From CAYZJR01 sp964503045 (lineage in GTDB: Bacteria > Cyanobacteriota > Vampirovibrionia > Obscuribacterales > Obscuribacteraceae): a stretch of 64,000 nucleotides of DNA. Position 1 is the stretch's first letter. Every line of letters begins with the position of its first letter. The notes under the pieces are model-generated. The model ran no database searches and was not told the origin of the DNA. It saw nothing but the letters and a program-made list of their open reading frames with translations. The DNA lies in the NCBI GenBank assembly GCA_964503045.1, contig CAZCZI010000026.1, positions 22,903 through 86,902 of the forward strand, read 5' to 3'. The position numbers and the translations under genes were made by a program. Below, one piece after another: positions 53,285 through 61,434 of this stretch.

Positions 53285-54076
53285 TTACTGCAGAACTTCG
53301 TCGGCAAAGCCGTGGGCGACCACCTCATCGGCGTCGAGCCACCAGTCTTTGCGATTCCATTTCTGCGCGATCTGCTGCACCGAGTACTCGGAGCGTTCAG
53401 CCAGAATGGTCAGAAGACGCTTCTGGAGCCGCTTCGAGAAGTTCAGCGAATCTTCCATCTCCGGCACCTTGCCGTAGGCACCCGACGACACTTCGTGGAT
53501 GAGCACGAAGGCGTTGGGGCCGATGACGCGCTTGTTGCCCGCCTGCAGGAGCACACCACCCATGGAGGCGGCGTAACCCAGGGCGATCGTGGTCACGTGG
53601 TGACCCTTGCGCTTCAGGTGCTGGATGTAGTCGTACAGAGCGAGACCGTCGATGACGGAGCCGCCCGGCGAGTTGAAGATGATGGTGATCGGGCAACCGG
53701 GGCTGCGACGCGACCACTTGCCGAGTTCGGCAAGCGCCTCTTTGCAGTTTTCCCGATCGACCGGGCTGTAGAAAGTGTAGATGTTGGACGCCGCGGCATC
53801 AGCGTTGGCGAGCGCTTCTCGACGCTTGAGCGCCGCGAGTTCGATCTCGCGGTACTCGAGGTCGATCTCCAGCTTGCGCACCTCGACGCGAGCACGACGC
53901 TCCTTCAACTCCGTTGTGGTGTTGTTGGTGGTCGAGCCTTCGTCGGCGGTAGCGTTCTTGGAGACGGGCTTGTCAGCCTGGTCTTTGCCGCCGCCATTAG
54001 CAGAAGAAGCGTTCGCGGGTCCCCTACGATGAGGATCGCGAGTGTCGGAGGAAGAAGAGGATTTCGACCGCTTCAT
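53285..54076 (-). CDS. ClpP-like serine protease with an N-terminal coiled-coil extension
   Basis: A 263-residue protein after GAAGGGACATCATA. The catalytic domain (about 97-263) has NSPGGSVIDGLALYD (135-149), the nucleophile in GYAASMGG (S171), His in VLIHEVSSG (H194), and Asp expected at D244 (KDWWLDADEVV). Spacing S-H-D of 23 and 50 is close to E. coli ClpP (25 and 49). The first 95 residues are Ser/Gly/Thr-rich and then a charged coiled coil (57-90), not seen in housekeeping ClpP. ClpP normally assembles as a barrel with ClpX/ClpA; the extension may change assembly or targeting. No Clp ATPase is present in the window. Confidence 0.85.
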   Translation of the reverse strand: MKRSKSSSSSDTRDPHRRGPANASSANGGGKDQADKPVSKNATADEGSTTNNTTTELKERRARVEVRKLEIDLEYREIELAALKRREALANADAAASNIYTFYSPVDRENCKEALAELGKWSRRSPGCPITIIFNSPGGSVIDGLALYDYIQHLKRKGHHVTTIALGYAASMGGVLLQAGNKRVIGPNAFVLIHEVSSGAYGKVPEMEDSLNFSKRLQKRLLTILAERSEYSVQQIAQKWNRKDWWLDADEVVAHGFADEVLQ

Positions 54077-54136
54077 TATGATGTCCCTTCGCCCGGCGCG
54101 AGCCGAGCAGACTATTTTAGTTGGACTAAACTACTC

Positions 54137-54355
54137 TTACACACCAAACATTGCGTTCACCAGGAGCGCGACAATGGCGCCGACAAAGGTGAACAGCAAG
54201 ATCGTGATGCTTGCGCTAAGCAGATACAAAGACAGCTTGCTCACCACTTTCGAGGTAAGCGTGCCCTTCGAATCAGCCCAGCTCATGAGTTTCATCTGAA
54301 GAAAGAACCAGCCTGCACACAGCAGGCACCCGATTAACCAAATGGTGATACCCAT
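54137..54355 (-). CDS. small membrane protein, unknown
   Basis: A 72-residue protein from the ATG at 54355 after TTGGAGGCAACC. Two hydrophobic segments (about 2-20 and 43-70) with a polar, charged linker. It lies between the phosphodiesterase gene and the ClpP-like gene on the same strand. No family is recognised. Confidence 0.65.
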   Translation of the reverse strand: MGITIWLIGCLLCAGWFFLQMKLMSWADSKGTLTSKVVSKLSLYLLSASITILLFTFVGAIVALLVNAMFGV

Positions 54356-54372
54356 GGTTGCCTCCAAGACAA

Positions 54373-54404
54373 GCTCGGAGGCAGCGCAAAGCGCCACCCC
54401 GAGC
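54373..54404 (-). terminator. hairpin after the phosphodiesterase gene
   Basis: GCTCGGAGGCAGCGC pairs with GCGCCACCCCGAGC (some internal mismatches) around a 3-base loop, 7 bases past the stop at 54412. It may end the glycerol cluster's transcript. Confidence 0.5.
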
Positions 54405-54411
54405 CAGCCTG

Positions 54412-55245
54412 TTACTTCTTATCCACGACTTTGCGCATCACGCCAGGCGCGTCTGTGAACAATCCATCAACACCCATGTCGATCAACCGACGCATTTCCT
54501 TCGCGTCGTTGATCGTCCATGCGTGCACTTCTACACCGGCTCGATGGGCGGCGCGCACGAGCGCGGGCGTGACCAGAGCATACCGCCCTTCTTTAGCCGG
54601 CAGCTGAATAGCGTTGCCGCAGCGCTTCAAGTACAAACCGGACAAGCCGATGTAATTGAGAGCGAGGGTGAGCAACACTTCCTTGCGAGAGAATCCCGTG
54701 ACGATGCCGGCTCCAAACTGGCGAATCTTCTTCACCAGCTTGTGCTTTTCACCGGCGACCAACACCGAGACATCGTCTCCTCTTCCGTGCTTCTCGAGCA
54801 GCGCGAAGAAGCCCTCGATAAGCTCGGGGTCGTCAGCTTTGAGTTCGACATTTATAGGCATTTGGGGGAACGCTGCAAGCACCTCGTCAAAGGTTGGGAT
54901 GCAAACCCCTTTGCCTCTAAACGGATGCTGTGCAGCGACGCCTGCTGAGCCCGCATTGAAGCGGAACCCGGCGTCGAGACGCTTGAGCTCCGCCAACGTC
55001 ATGTCGGCAACGCGACCGGCACCATCGGTGGTGCGGTCCACTTTTTCGTCGTGAATGACGACGACGTGCTTGTCCTTCGACAGACGCACGTCCATCTCCA
55101 AGATGTCGGCGCCGTCTTCGACCGCTTTGGCGAAGCTGACGACGGTGTTCTCCGGACAAACGCCACAAGCGCCGCGGTGACCGATCACACGCGGACGCTT
55201 ACCGTGGAAGAATCCTCTGTTGTTCTTTCCCTGAACTGACGCCAT
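54412..55245 (-). CDS. glycerophosphodiester phosphodiesterase
   Basis: A 277-residue protein of the GDPD family (TIM barrel), which hydrolyses glycerophosphodiesters to glycerol-3-phosphate plus an alcohol. Catalytic features: IGHRGACGVCPENT (H23, R24, E32), EMDVRL (E50, D52), HDEKVD (H65), and the C-terminal VHAWTIND. No signal peptide, so cytosolic. Its ATG at 55245 is three bases after the stop of the glycerol-3-phosphate dehydrogenase gene (TGAGCCATG), implying translational coupling and a shared pathway. Confidence 0.9.
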   Translation of the reverse strand: MASVQGKNNRGFFHGKRPRVIGHRGACGVCPENTVVSFAKAVEDGADILEMDVRLSKDKHVVVIHDEKVDRTTDGAGRVADMTLAELKRLDAGFRFNAGSAGVAAQHPFRGKGVCIPTFDEVLAAFPQMPINVELKADDPELIEGFFALLEKHGRGDDVSVLVAGEKHKLVKKIRQFGAGIVTGFSRKEVLLTLALNYIGLSGLYLKRCGNAIQLPAKEGRYALVTPALVRAAHRAGVEVHAWTINDAKEMRRLIDMGVDGLFTDAPGVMRKVVDKK

Positions 55246-55248
55246 GGC

Positions 55249-56940
55249 TCATCTAACCCCCTTCCGGAAGCTCTCGATTGCAGCGAGGCGTTCGGTAGAT
55301 GTCCAGGAGAACAAGTGAGCCAGAATGTCCGCCGCCCGCTCCGCACATTCCTCAGCTGCCGCCTGATCCGTGATGGTCAGGCGAATGCGGCGCGAGAGAA
55401 TGTCGTCGAGGCAAACAGCGGATTCGAACTTCACGGCGTAAGCAACCTGCGCCATGACATAGGGATGTCCAGACGAAAGCGGCTTGGCCAAAGAGGGATC
55501 CTTGATTACCAAGTCGAGCACCTGCGGCGTGTTGCAGCCGTAGACAGTCGGCAGATACAGCGCCGTCTCATGGCTGAGACCAACGTCCCGGCACATGATG
55601 TACAGCGGCTCGCGGAATTTCTTTTCGAAATTGTCGCCAACCTCGAAACCGGACAGGCCCATCTGATGCGTGCGGCTTGCGCCGACGCGCAGCTTCAGCG
55701 ACTTAGCGTGATCGCGCTTGAGCACTTTCACGACCAGGTCTACTGTTTCCTTCGCCATCGGGCGATAGGTGGTGAGCTTGCCGCCGGCAATCGACACCAA
55801 CCCTTCGTCAGAGCGATGCAGGCTGTGCTGCCGCGAAAGATCTGCGGTCGAACCGGCGGGCTTGTTGGCGTCCCTGATCAAAGGACGCAGCCCGGCGAAA
55901 CTGCCCGAGACATCGGCACGCTTAATGGCCTGCTGGGGGAACATCGCATTGACGGCATCCAGAATGTACTGAATTTCGTCTTCCTCTGCGACGACTTTCT
56001 CGATGTCACCCTTGTACTCGGTGTCGGTGGTGCCGATCACGATTGCGTCGTACCACGGCACGGCGAAGCAGAAGCGCTTGTCGTGCACCGAAGGCACGAT
56101 CATGGCGTTGTGAATCGGCAGCCTTGCACGCGGCACAGTGATGTGCACACCCTTGGCCGGAACCACGACAGTGGCGCTCTTGCCACCGCCCAGCTCCGAG
56201 GTCTGCTGCGTCCAGACGCCGGTGGCGTTGACCACCACACGTCCTCGCACTCGCACCGGAGTACCGGCAGCCACGCCCGACGTGCCACCTTCACCGGGCG
56301 CCATATCGACCACGTCGACACCCACGATCTTGCCGTTGTCGCGAACGTAGTCCACGACTTTGACATAGTTCATCGCGGTGGCACCGTTGGCGCACGCTGA
56401 CTTAATAACCTCGAGCACGTGACGAGCGTCGTCAGTGCGGCAGTCCCAATAGAGGAAGCCGCCGGTGAGGCCTTCGGCCTTGATGCCGGGGCAACGAGCC
56501 AGCACCTCGTGACGCGAGATCGTGCGGTGAAACTTCTTGCCGATAAGGCCTGCCATCAGGTCGTAGACCCAAAGACCGACTCCCAGCTTGACGTTCTTGA
56601 AAGTGTCACCCTCATACTTGGGGATGATGAAGGGAACACCCCACACCAGATGCGGTGCCAGCTGCTGCTGCAACTGCCGCTCTCGCACCGACTCGAGAGT
56701 GACCATGAACTGCATGTTCTGCAGGTATCTGAGTCCACCGTGAATGAGTTTCGTCGACTTGCTCGAGGTGCCCGAAGCAAAATCGCCCTTCTCCAAAAGA
56801 AGCACCTTCAACCCGCGAGAAGCAGCGTCCTGAGCGACACCCGCTCCGGTAATGCCGCCGCCAATCACGATTACGTCGAAGGTTTCTGCTGAAAGCTGTG
56901 AGGCCAGAGGCCTCACGAGCTGGTTTTTGAAAAGATGCAT
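55249..56940 (-). CDS. glpD: FAD-dependent glycerol-3-phosphate dehydrogenase
   Basis: A 563-residue protein from the ATG at 56940 after GAAGGAGCACTTCT; a GTG at 56961 would add seven residues. FAD-binding GGGITG at 27-32, then the glpD signature (SSKSTKLIHGGLRYL), a C-terminal domain, and no quinone-binding membrane helix of its own. It oxidises glycerol-3-phosphate to dihydroxyacetone phosphate and donates electrons to the quinone pool. The adjacent AGPS homologue would use DHAP-derived lipids, and the phosphodiesterase would supply glycerol-3-phosphate. Confidence 0.92.
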   Translation of the reverse strand: MHLFKNQLVRPLASQLSAETFDVIVIGGGITGAGVAQDAASRGLKVLLLEKGDFASGTSSKSTKLIHGGLRYLQNMQFMVTLESVRERQLQQQLAPHLVWGVPFIIPKYEGDTFKNVKLGVGLWVYDLMAGLIGKKFHRTISRHEVLARCPGIKAEGLTGGFLYWDCRTDDARHVLEVIKSACANGATAMNYVKVVDYVRDNGKIVGVDVVDMAPGEGGTSGVAAGTPVRVRGRVVVNATGVWTQQTSELGGGKSATVVVPAKGVHITVPRARLPIHNAMIVPSVHDKRFCFAVPWYDAIVIGTTDTEYKGDIEKVVAEEDEIQYILDAVNAMFPQQAIKRADVSGSFAGLRPLIRDANKPAGSTADLSRQHSLHRSDEGLVSIAGGKLTTYRPMAKETVDLVVKVLKRDHAKSLKLRVGASRTHQMGLSGFEVGDNFEKKFREPLYIMCRDVGLSHETALYLPTVYGCNTPQVLDLVIKDPSLAKPLSSGHPYVMAQVAYAVKFESAVCLDDILSRRIRLTITDQAAAEECAERAADILAHLFSWTSTERLAAIESFRKGVR

Positions 56941-56960
56941 AGAAGTGCTCCTTCCTGGCA

Positions 56961-56982
56961 CACCCTCGTTCGTTTGAGGGTG
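56961..56982. promoter_or_regulatory. hairpin in front of glpD
   Basis: CACCCTC, eight bases, GAGGGTG, 20 bases upstream of the glpD ATG. It could modulate translation of glpD within the operon. Confidence 0.35.
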
Positions 56983-57072
56983 GGCTTGCGAAGATGCAGG
57001 TGGAGTAGCAACCGAGCTACCCCACCCGCATCAGTTGTTTGCACTGACCGAAAACGTATGTTCTGCCGCGCT

Positions 57073-57166
57073 GTAAGCGAGGCGAGGACAGCTTTGCTCC
57101 GCAGCCGAGCGATGTTGGACATCGCGCGGAGCGAACGAGCGTCCCGCGAGTGAGCGGAGCGCTTAC
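57073..57166 (-). promoter_or_regulatory. large structured element between AGPS-like gene and glpD
   Basis: GTAAGCG at 57073-57079 and CGCTTAC at 57160-57166 could close a long stem, with GCTCCGC (57096-57102) able to pair with either of two GCGGAGC copies (57126-57132 and 57154-57160). The right arm overlaps the stop of the AGPS-like gene. It may be an attenuator, processing site or terminator within the cluster. Folding is by eye only. Confidence 0.35.
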
Positions 57167-58701
57167 AAAAAGAGCGTCCCAGGATTCAACACGTTCTCGG
57201 GGTCGAGTGCCCTCTTTACCTTGAGCAAAACTTGATAGGAAAGAGCGTGCTCCTGTTTCACCCAGGGCAACCGCACTTTGCCTACGCCATGGTGATGGGA
57301 GATGGTGCCGGCATTGGCCAGCGTCGCCTCCATCACCTTGGTCCAACAATTGTTGTACGTCCGCTCGACGACTTTGGCGTCGCTACTAGACGCAAACCCG
57401 TCATAGCGCTTGAAGCTCACCTGCCGGGCCACCTGGCGCAATAGCCAGTACGGCTTCTTCACCGCGAAGGTGAAGTACAGGCAAGAACCCTGGTCGTAGC
57501 TGTGAGAGCTATGCGCCGACGCGACCATCAGACCCGGTACGGTCTTGAGTGAAGCGATGACTGCCTCGTAGAGATCGGCGATCTTGTCCCAGTTGGCTGC
57601 CACCTCGATGGTGTCGAAGATGACACCCTTGTCTTGCGCGAGCTCCAGCAAGTTGGGAATGCGAAACCTCACGGTAAGCCAGTGCTTCACCGGCTCCTCG
57701 CCACGGGCGACACCACCAGCCGCCTCGGCGATTTTGGAACACTCAGCGATTTCCACGTCGGCAAGCGCCGCCGGGCCTTCGCTGGCAAGAAGCAGCATGC
57801 AGCCGTCTGCGTGCTCCTTCATCGCGTTGAACGGATTGGGAATGTCGTGCCCACCGCCGAAGTGGCGCTGCGTCTCGACACCGTCATAAAGACGGGTGAG
57901 ACACGGCTTCCAACCGGCGCGCCGAATCAGACGAATCGCCTCCAGCCCCTGCCGCATGGTGGGAAACTGAAACGACGCATACGTCTGCTTTTCCGGCAGA
58001 GTGTGAATGCGGAAGGTGACCTCGGTGATGACCGCGAGAGTTCCTTCCGAGCCAAGGATGAGCTCATTCACATCCGGGCCGACAGCTGCTCGCGGCACGT
58101 TCTTCGTGGCGATGGTGGTGCCATCGGCGAGCACGCCCTTGAAGCAGACGAGCATGTCTTCGATGCTGCCGTACTTCGAGGAAAACTGCCCCGACGCGCG
58201 TGTCGCCACCCAGCCGCCCACCGACGAAAGCGCGATCGACTGCGGGAAGTGGCCCATGCTGTAGCCGCGCTTGTTGAGCTCTTCTTCGAACTCGTTGCCC
58301 AGCATTCCAGGCTGCACGGTGACCGTCAGGTTGGTTTCGTTGAGCTCGAGAATCTTGCTCATCTTCGAAAGGTCGAGCACGAGCGCCCCGTTGTGCGGAC
58401 GTGCGCCGCCGCATACGCCGGAGCCGCGCCCGTAAGGCACAACCTCCAGCGACTCGCGCGAAGCAAACGCTACCACAGCCGAGACCTCGGCATGAGACTC
58501 CGGCTGCACTACGCAAAGCGGCAGCGGACCTTCCTCTCCATGCAGCCTACGCTGCAGGTCGAGCAGCCAATAATCGTGATTTCTGGAAGAAAGAATCTCC
58601 CCGCTTGTGTGCACTTTCTCAGCACCGAGCAGGGCCTGAAGCTGGCTCTTGAGCCTCTCGGCTCCAGAGTCAGAGATCTGATGTTTGTTATCAGAGTGCA
58701 T
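57163..58701 (-). CDS. alkylglycerone-phosphate synthase family FAD enzyme
   Basis: A 512-residue FAD-linked oxidase-type protein after CTTTAGGAGGTGCGTAT, a near-perfect ribosome site. FAD loop PYGRGSGVCGG (89-99), then the sequence SAHSSHSYDQGSCLYFTFAV and SHHHGVGKVR (H469-H471). These last two match the active-site Tyr and triple-His regions of alkylglycerone-phosphate synthase (AGPS), which replaces an acyl group on dihydroxyacetone phosphate with an alkyl group to begin ether-lipid synthesis. Bacterial members may do this or act as D-lactate/glycolate-type oxidases; the HHH motif favours AGPS chemistry. Next to glpD and a GMC alcohol oxidase. Confidence 0.85.
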   Translation of the reverse strand: MHSDNKHQISDSGAERLKSQLQALLGAEKVHTSGEILSSRNHDYWLLDLQRRLHGEEGPLPLCVVQPESHAEVSAVVAFASRESLEVVPYGRGSGVCGGARPHNGALVLDLSKMSKILELNETNLTVTVQPGMLGNEFEEELNKRGYSMGHFPQSIALSSVGGWVATRASGQFSSKYGSIEDMLVCFKGVLADGTTIATKNVPRAAVGPDVNELILGSEGTLAVITEVTFRIHTLPEKQTYASFQFPTMRQGLEAIRLIRRAGWKPCLTRLYDGVETQRHFGGGHDIPNPFNAMKEHADGCMLLLASEGPAALADVEIAECSKIAEAAGGVARGEEPVKHWLTVRFRIPNLLELAQDKGVIFDTIEVAANWDKIADLYEAVIASLKTVPGLMVASAHSSHSYDQGSCLYFTFAVKKPYWLLRQVARQVSFKRYDGFASSSDAKVVERTYNNCWTKVMEATLANAGTISHHHGVGKVRLPWVKQEHALSYQVLLKVKRALDPENVLNPGTLFL

Positions 58702-58810
58702 ATACGCACCTCCTAAAGTACAGCGCCGGTTGCCCGCAAGAGCACCGTTGCGCCAAGTACCGTCAAGAAATTAGAGCGGCACATCGAACTTGGTTCTGAT
58801 GCCCGCCCGT

Positions 58811-58871
58811 TATGCCATGCATTGCCTGGACGCCTTTCGTCCGTGTCGTTAACCTGACAATGCATGGCATA
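58811..58871 (-). promoter_or_regulatory. cruciform-like element between GMC and AGPS-like genes
   Basis: TATGCCATGCATTG (58811-58824) and CAATGCATGGCATA (58858-58871) form a perfect 14-base stem; within the loop GGACG and CGTCC (58828-58842) form a second one. It lies 20 bases after the GMC gene stop and 110 before the AGPS-like ATG. Likely an intercistronic terminator, attenuator or processing element. Confidence 0.55.
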
Positions 58872-58891
58872 CCGGTGCTGCGCCACCACCT

Positions 58892-60595
58892 TTAGTGGCT
58901 GCTTCCGGATTTGTCGGCGTCAACCTGCTTCGCTTTCGCCTTCGCGTCAGCTTTGGCTTTTGCCTTCGCATCAGCTTTGGCCTTCGCCTCTGCTTTCGCT
59001 TTCGCTTCAGCCTTGGCATCGATCACGACCTGTTCAGAGATTCTCTCTGCCAGAGCTGTGATGGTGAATGCCGGGTTGCGTCCGATTGCCGTCGGAACAA
59101 TAGAACCATCGGCGACATAGAGCCCCTTGTAGCCGAACACTCGACCAAAGGAGTCCACTACGCCGTTTTCGCTGGATTCGCCCATAGGGCAGCCTCCCAG
59201 CGGATGATAAGTAAACGGTCTGCCGAACGTGGAGAACACGTCGGGGATGTACAGACGATCTTGCACGTTGGCGAGTTCTTTCATCACCTCGTGCAAGGTT
59301 TTGATCACAGGCTCGTTTTTCAACTCGCCTGGCCACTTCAAGCTAAGCGTACCGGAAGAGTTGAGCACGAGGCGTCCGCGCGCGGAGTCCTTTCCGACAC
59401 CGACATAGACCAGAAGGTCTTTCGGGAGCCCCTTATTCTTCTTCGGGAAACCCAGAAGAGCGCGAGCAAACGACGTGAGTCGCGTGCGCTCGTCGGCTCC
59501 GATGATACCCTCGGTCCAGCTCGGGTTGGCGAAGTCCTCGACCACGACGTCCTTGTCGAACTCCACCATGCTGGCAATCTGAGGACCAGGTTCGTTGTCG
59601 GAAGCCGTCTCGCCGGGAAGCAAGGCGCCGCCGAGTACGTTTCCGTTTACCGAGAACTTGGTTCCGAGTGCCTCACTGAGCCCGCTCATGTCGCCGTATT
59701 CCTTCATCTTCAGAAGCAGCTCGGTGCTGCCGAAGGTACCCGCCGACACAATCACCTGGGTTGCTTCGATGCTCTCATCTGCGGCGACACTTCCGTCTTC
59801 ACGATACCGCCGGTAGTGCACTCGGAACCCGCCCCATGAAAGCGGGAAGATGCGATACACTTCGTGCCGCTCCCAAACCTTGGCTCCAAGCGCTTCAGCG
59901 CGGGAGAGATAGGTGAGGTCGACGGAGTTTTTCGCATTCTGCGTGCAGCCGCTGGAGCACTTGCCGCACGATGTAAAGTCACATCCCATCTGGTCTGCGC
60001 CGTGCTCGTTGATCTTAACCGTCTTGTCGTCGCCGAAATCCACAGCGACGCGCACAGGGCTCCAGGGCTTGCCGAGTCTCTCAGCAGCCTTCTTCAGTGC
60101 CTCTGCGCGACGATTACGCCTTCTCTGATTCGACAACACGCCCGGAGTCCCAGGCACAAGGCTCGGCTTGAGAAAAGGTTCCGCCTTGCGGTAAAACCTC
60201 TCCAACTCCTGCCTGGTGATGTCTTTCGGCCAGCCGTCTTTGAAGATGTGCTCCGGTGCTTCGATGACTACGTTCGCCCAGATCAGTGAACCGCCGCCGA
60301 CACCAGCGCCAGTGAGTCCTTGCAGATTCTTCATCTGCCGAACTTCGAACAGACCCAAACGCTGCTTCCATGGACGCCAGATGTTCCGCCCCCAGAAAAA
60401 CCGGGTTTCGCCAAGCTCAGGAAAGGGCTCAGCACCTGACTTTGGATGCAGCGTACGAGTCAAAAGATTCTTGCCGGCATAACGCCGACCACGTTCCAAA
60501 ACGACTACCTTAAGCCCCGCTTCTGTCAGACGCAGTGCTGTAACTGCCCCTCCGAAGCCGGAGCCTATGACTACACAATCGACTTTGTTGTGCAT
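58892..60595 (-). CDS. GMC-family oxidoreductase with Cys cluster and Lys/Ala-rich tail
   Basis: A 567-residue flavoprotein from the ATG at 60595 after AAAGGAGGCATGAC; a longer frame to 60706 lacks a site. FAD motif GSGFGG (11-16). The GMC active-site region (FTYHPLGGCPMG) and FAD-domain end (GRNPAFTITALAERI) are present, as in cholesterol oxidase and long-chain alcohol oxidases. A CDFTSCGKCSSGC motif (C205, C210, C213, C217) could bind a metal or iron-sulfur cluster. Residues 526-567 are a Lys/Ala/Asp repeat (KAKAEAKAKA type) like histone-H1 tails, absent from typical relatives. Probable role: oxidise an alcohol, perhaps long-chain, to the aldehyde that the divergent aldehyde dehydrogenase would use. 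Confidence 0.85.
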   Translation of the reverse strand: MHNKVDCVVIGSGFGGAVTALRLTEAGLKVVVLERGRRYAGKNLLTRTLHPKSGAEPFPELGETRFFWGRNIWRPWKQRLGLFEVRQMKNLQGLTGAGVGGGSLIWANVVIEAPEHIFKDGWPKDITRQELERFYRKAEPFLKPSLVPGTPGVLSNQRRRNRRAEALKKAAERLGKPWSPVRVAVDFGDDKTVKINEHGADQMGCDFTSCGKCSSGCTQNAKNSVDLTYLSRAEALGAKVWERHEVYRIFPLSWGGFRVHYRRYREDGSVAADESIEATQVIVSAGTFGSTELLLKMKEYGDMSGLSEALGTKFSVNGNVLGGALLPGETASDNEPGPQIASMVEFDKDVVVEDFANPSWTEGIIGADERTRLTSFARALLGFPKKNKGLPKDLLVYVGVGKDSARGRLVLNSSGTLSLKWPGELKNEPVIKTLHEVMKELANVQDRLYIPDVFSTFGRPFTYHPLGGCPMGESSENGVVDSFGRVFGYKGLYVADGSIVPTAIGRNPAFTITALAERISEQVVIDAKAEAKAKAEAKAKADAKAKAKADAKAKAKQVDADKSGSSH

Positions 60596-60899
60596 GTCAT
60601 GCCTCCTTTCGCAATCGCTCAGTCGCTCGCTTGCGAATGCGGGCGCCGCAAGGCAAGAAGTGCATGACGCTTCTTGTCTTGAAATTGCGATCACTAGTGC
60701 GAACACTGCATGTGCCCGCAGATCTGCTGTCTCGCTTGAGCACGAGTTTTCGTACTATGCGAGATCTTCTTTTTGAGAAAAAAATGTTTTGCAGGCAATG
60801 TGACTATTCACATGCCATCGGAATTACTTGTTTAGAATCTCGACAAATCTCTTGACAGCTTGAATGATTGCTTTCATCAGGGCTCGTCTTAGAACCTTG

Positions 60900-61382
60900 A
60901 TGGAAGCTATGTTTCAGAAGCAGTCAAGATTGAAGTTGGGAGTTGTGACTTGTCGAAAGTGAGAAATTCAAGAACGCAGTAAAGCTACGAAGTTTTGATA
61001 CTGAGCTTAAATACGCGGAGTTAAAGAGACCGTCATAAACCGTGATGTCAAGCACGATTTCGCCGATTTACCGTTTGCATGGTTCGTGCGAACGAGCATG
61101 CGCGAGCTGCAAAACCTTGACATCAAACCAGCTTTAATAACTCCTTTAGATTTGAACGTACTTGTCATTGATTCAGAAGTAGTTGATACCGTAATTTCGG
61201 AAGGTCTTGATATTTCGTTTTCACTTGAGTGTTTTTTCTCAGCCCTAACTCTTTCAGCCTTTCAACCTCCGTTTGTCGCGCGCTTCAACAGTGTTGTTGC
61301 ACACGAGGAGATCGGCTTGTTTCCAGGATTGAGCTCATGTGTAGAGACGACCATCAGGACCCTGATTACTAAGAATTCGTAG
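60900..61382 (+). pseudogene. frameshifted gene remnant in the 60596-61434 gap
   Basis: Three protein-like segments lie on the plus strand in different frames: one with GSYVSEAVKIEVGSCDLSK (about 60900-60956), one with EKFKNAVKLRSFDTELKYAE (about 60961-61020), and one from 61011 to the TAG at 61380-61382, including DFADLPFAWFVRTSM and ending TTIRTLITKNS. The last segment has no proper start (GTG at 61086 would be internal). The pattern fits a gene broken by frameshifts. No family is recognised. 60596-60899 shows nothing else. Confidence 0.35.
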
Positions 61383-61434
61383 ACCCGAAAATTCCAATCA
61401 AAGCAACAAGAAAACTCGGAAGGAGGTCCCAACT

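Noticed and set aside
55315..56400. 361-codon frame antisense to glpD, and similar frames opposite the AGPS-like and GMC genes
   Set aside because: Arg/His/Ala-rich noise against genes with clear catalytic motifs.
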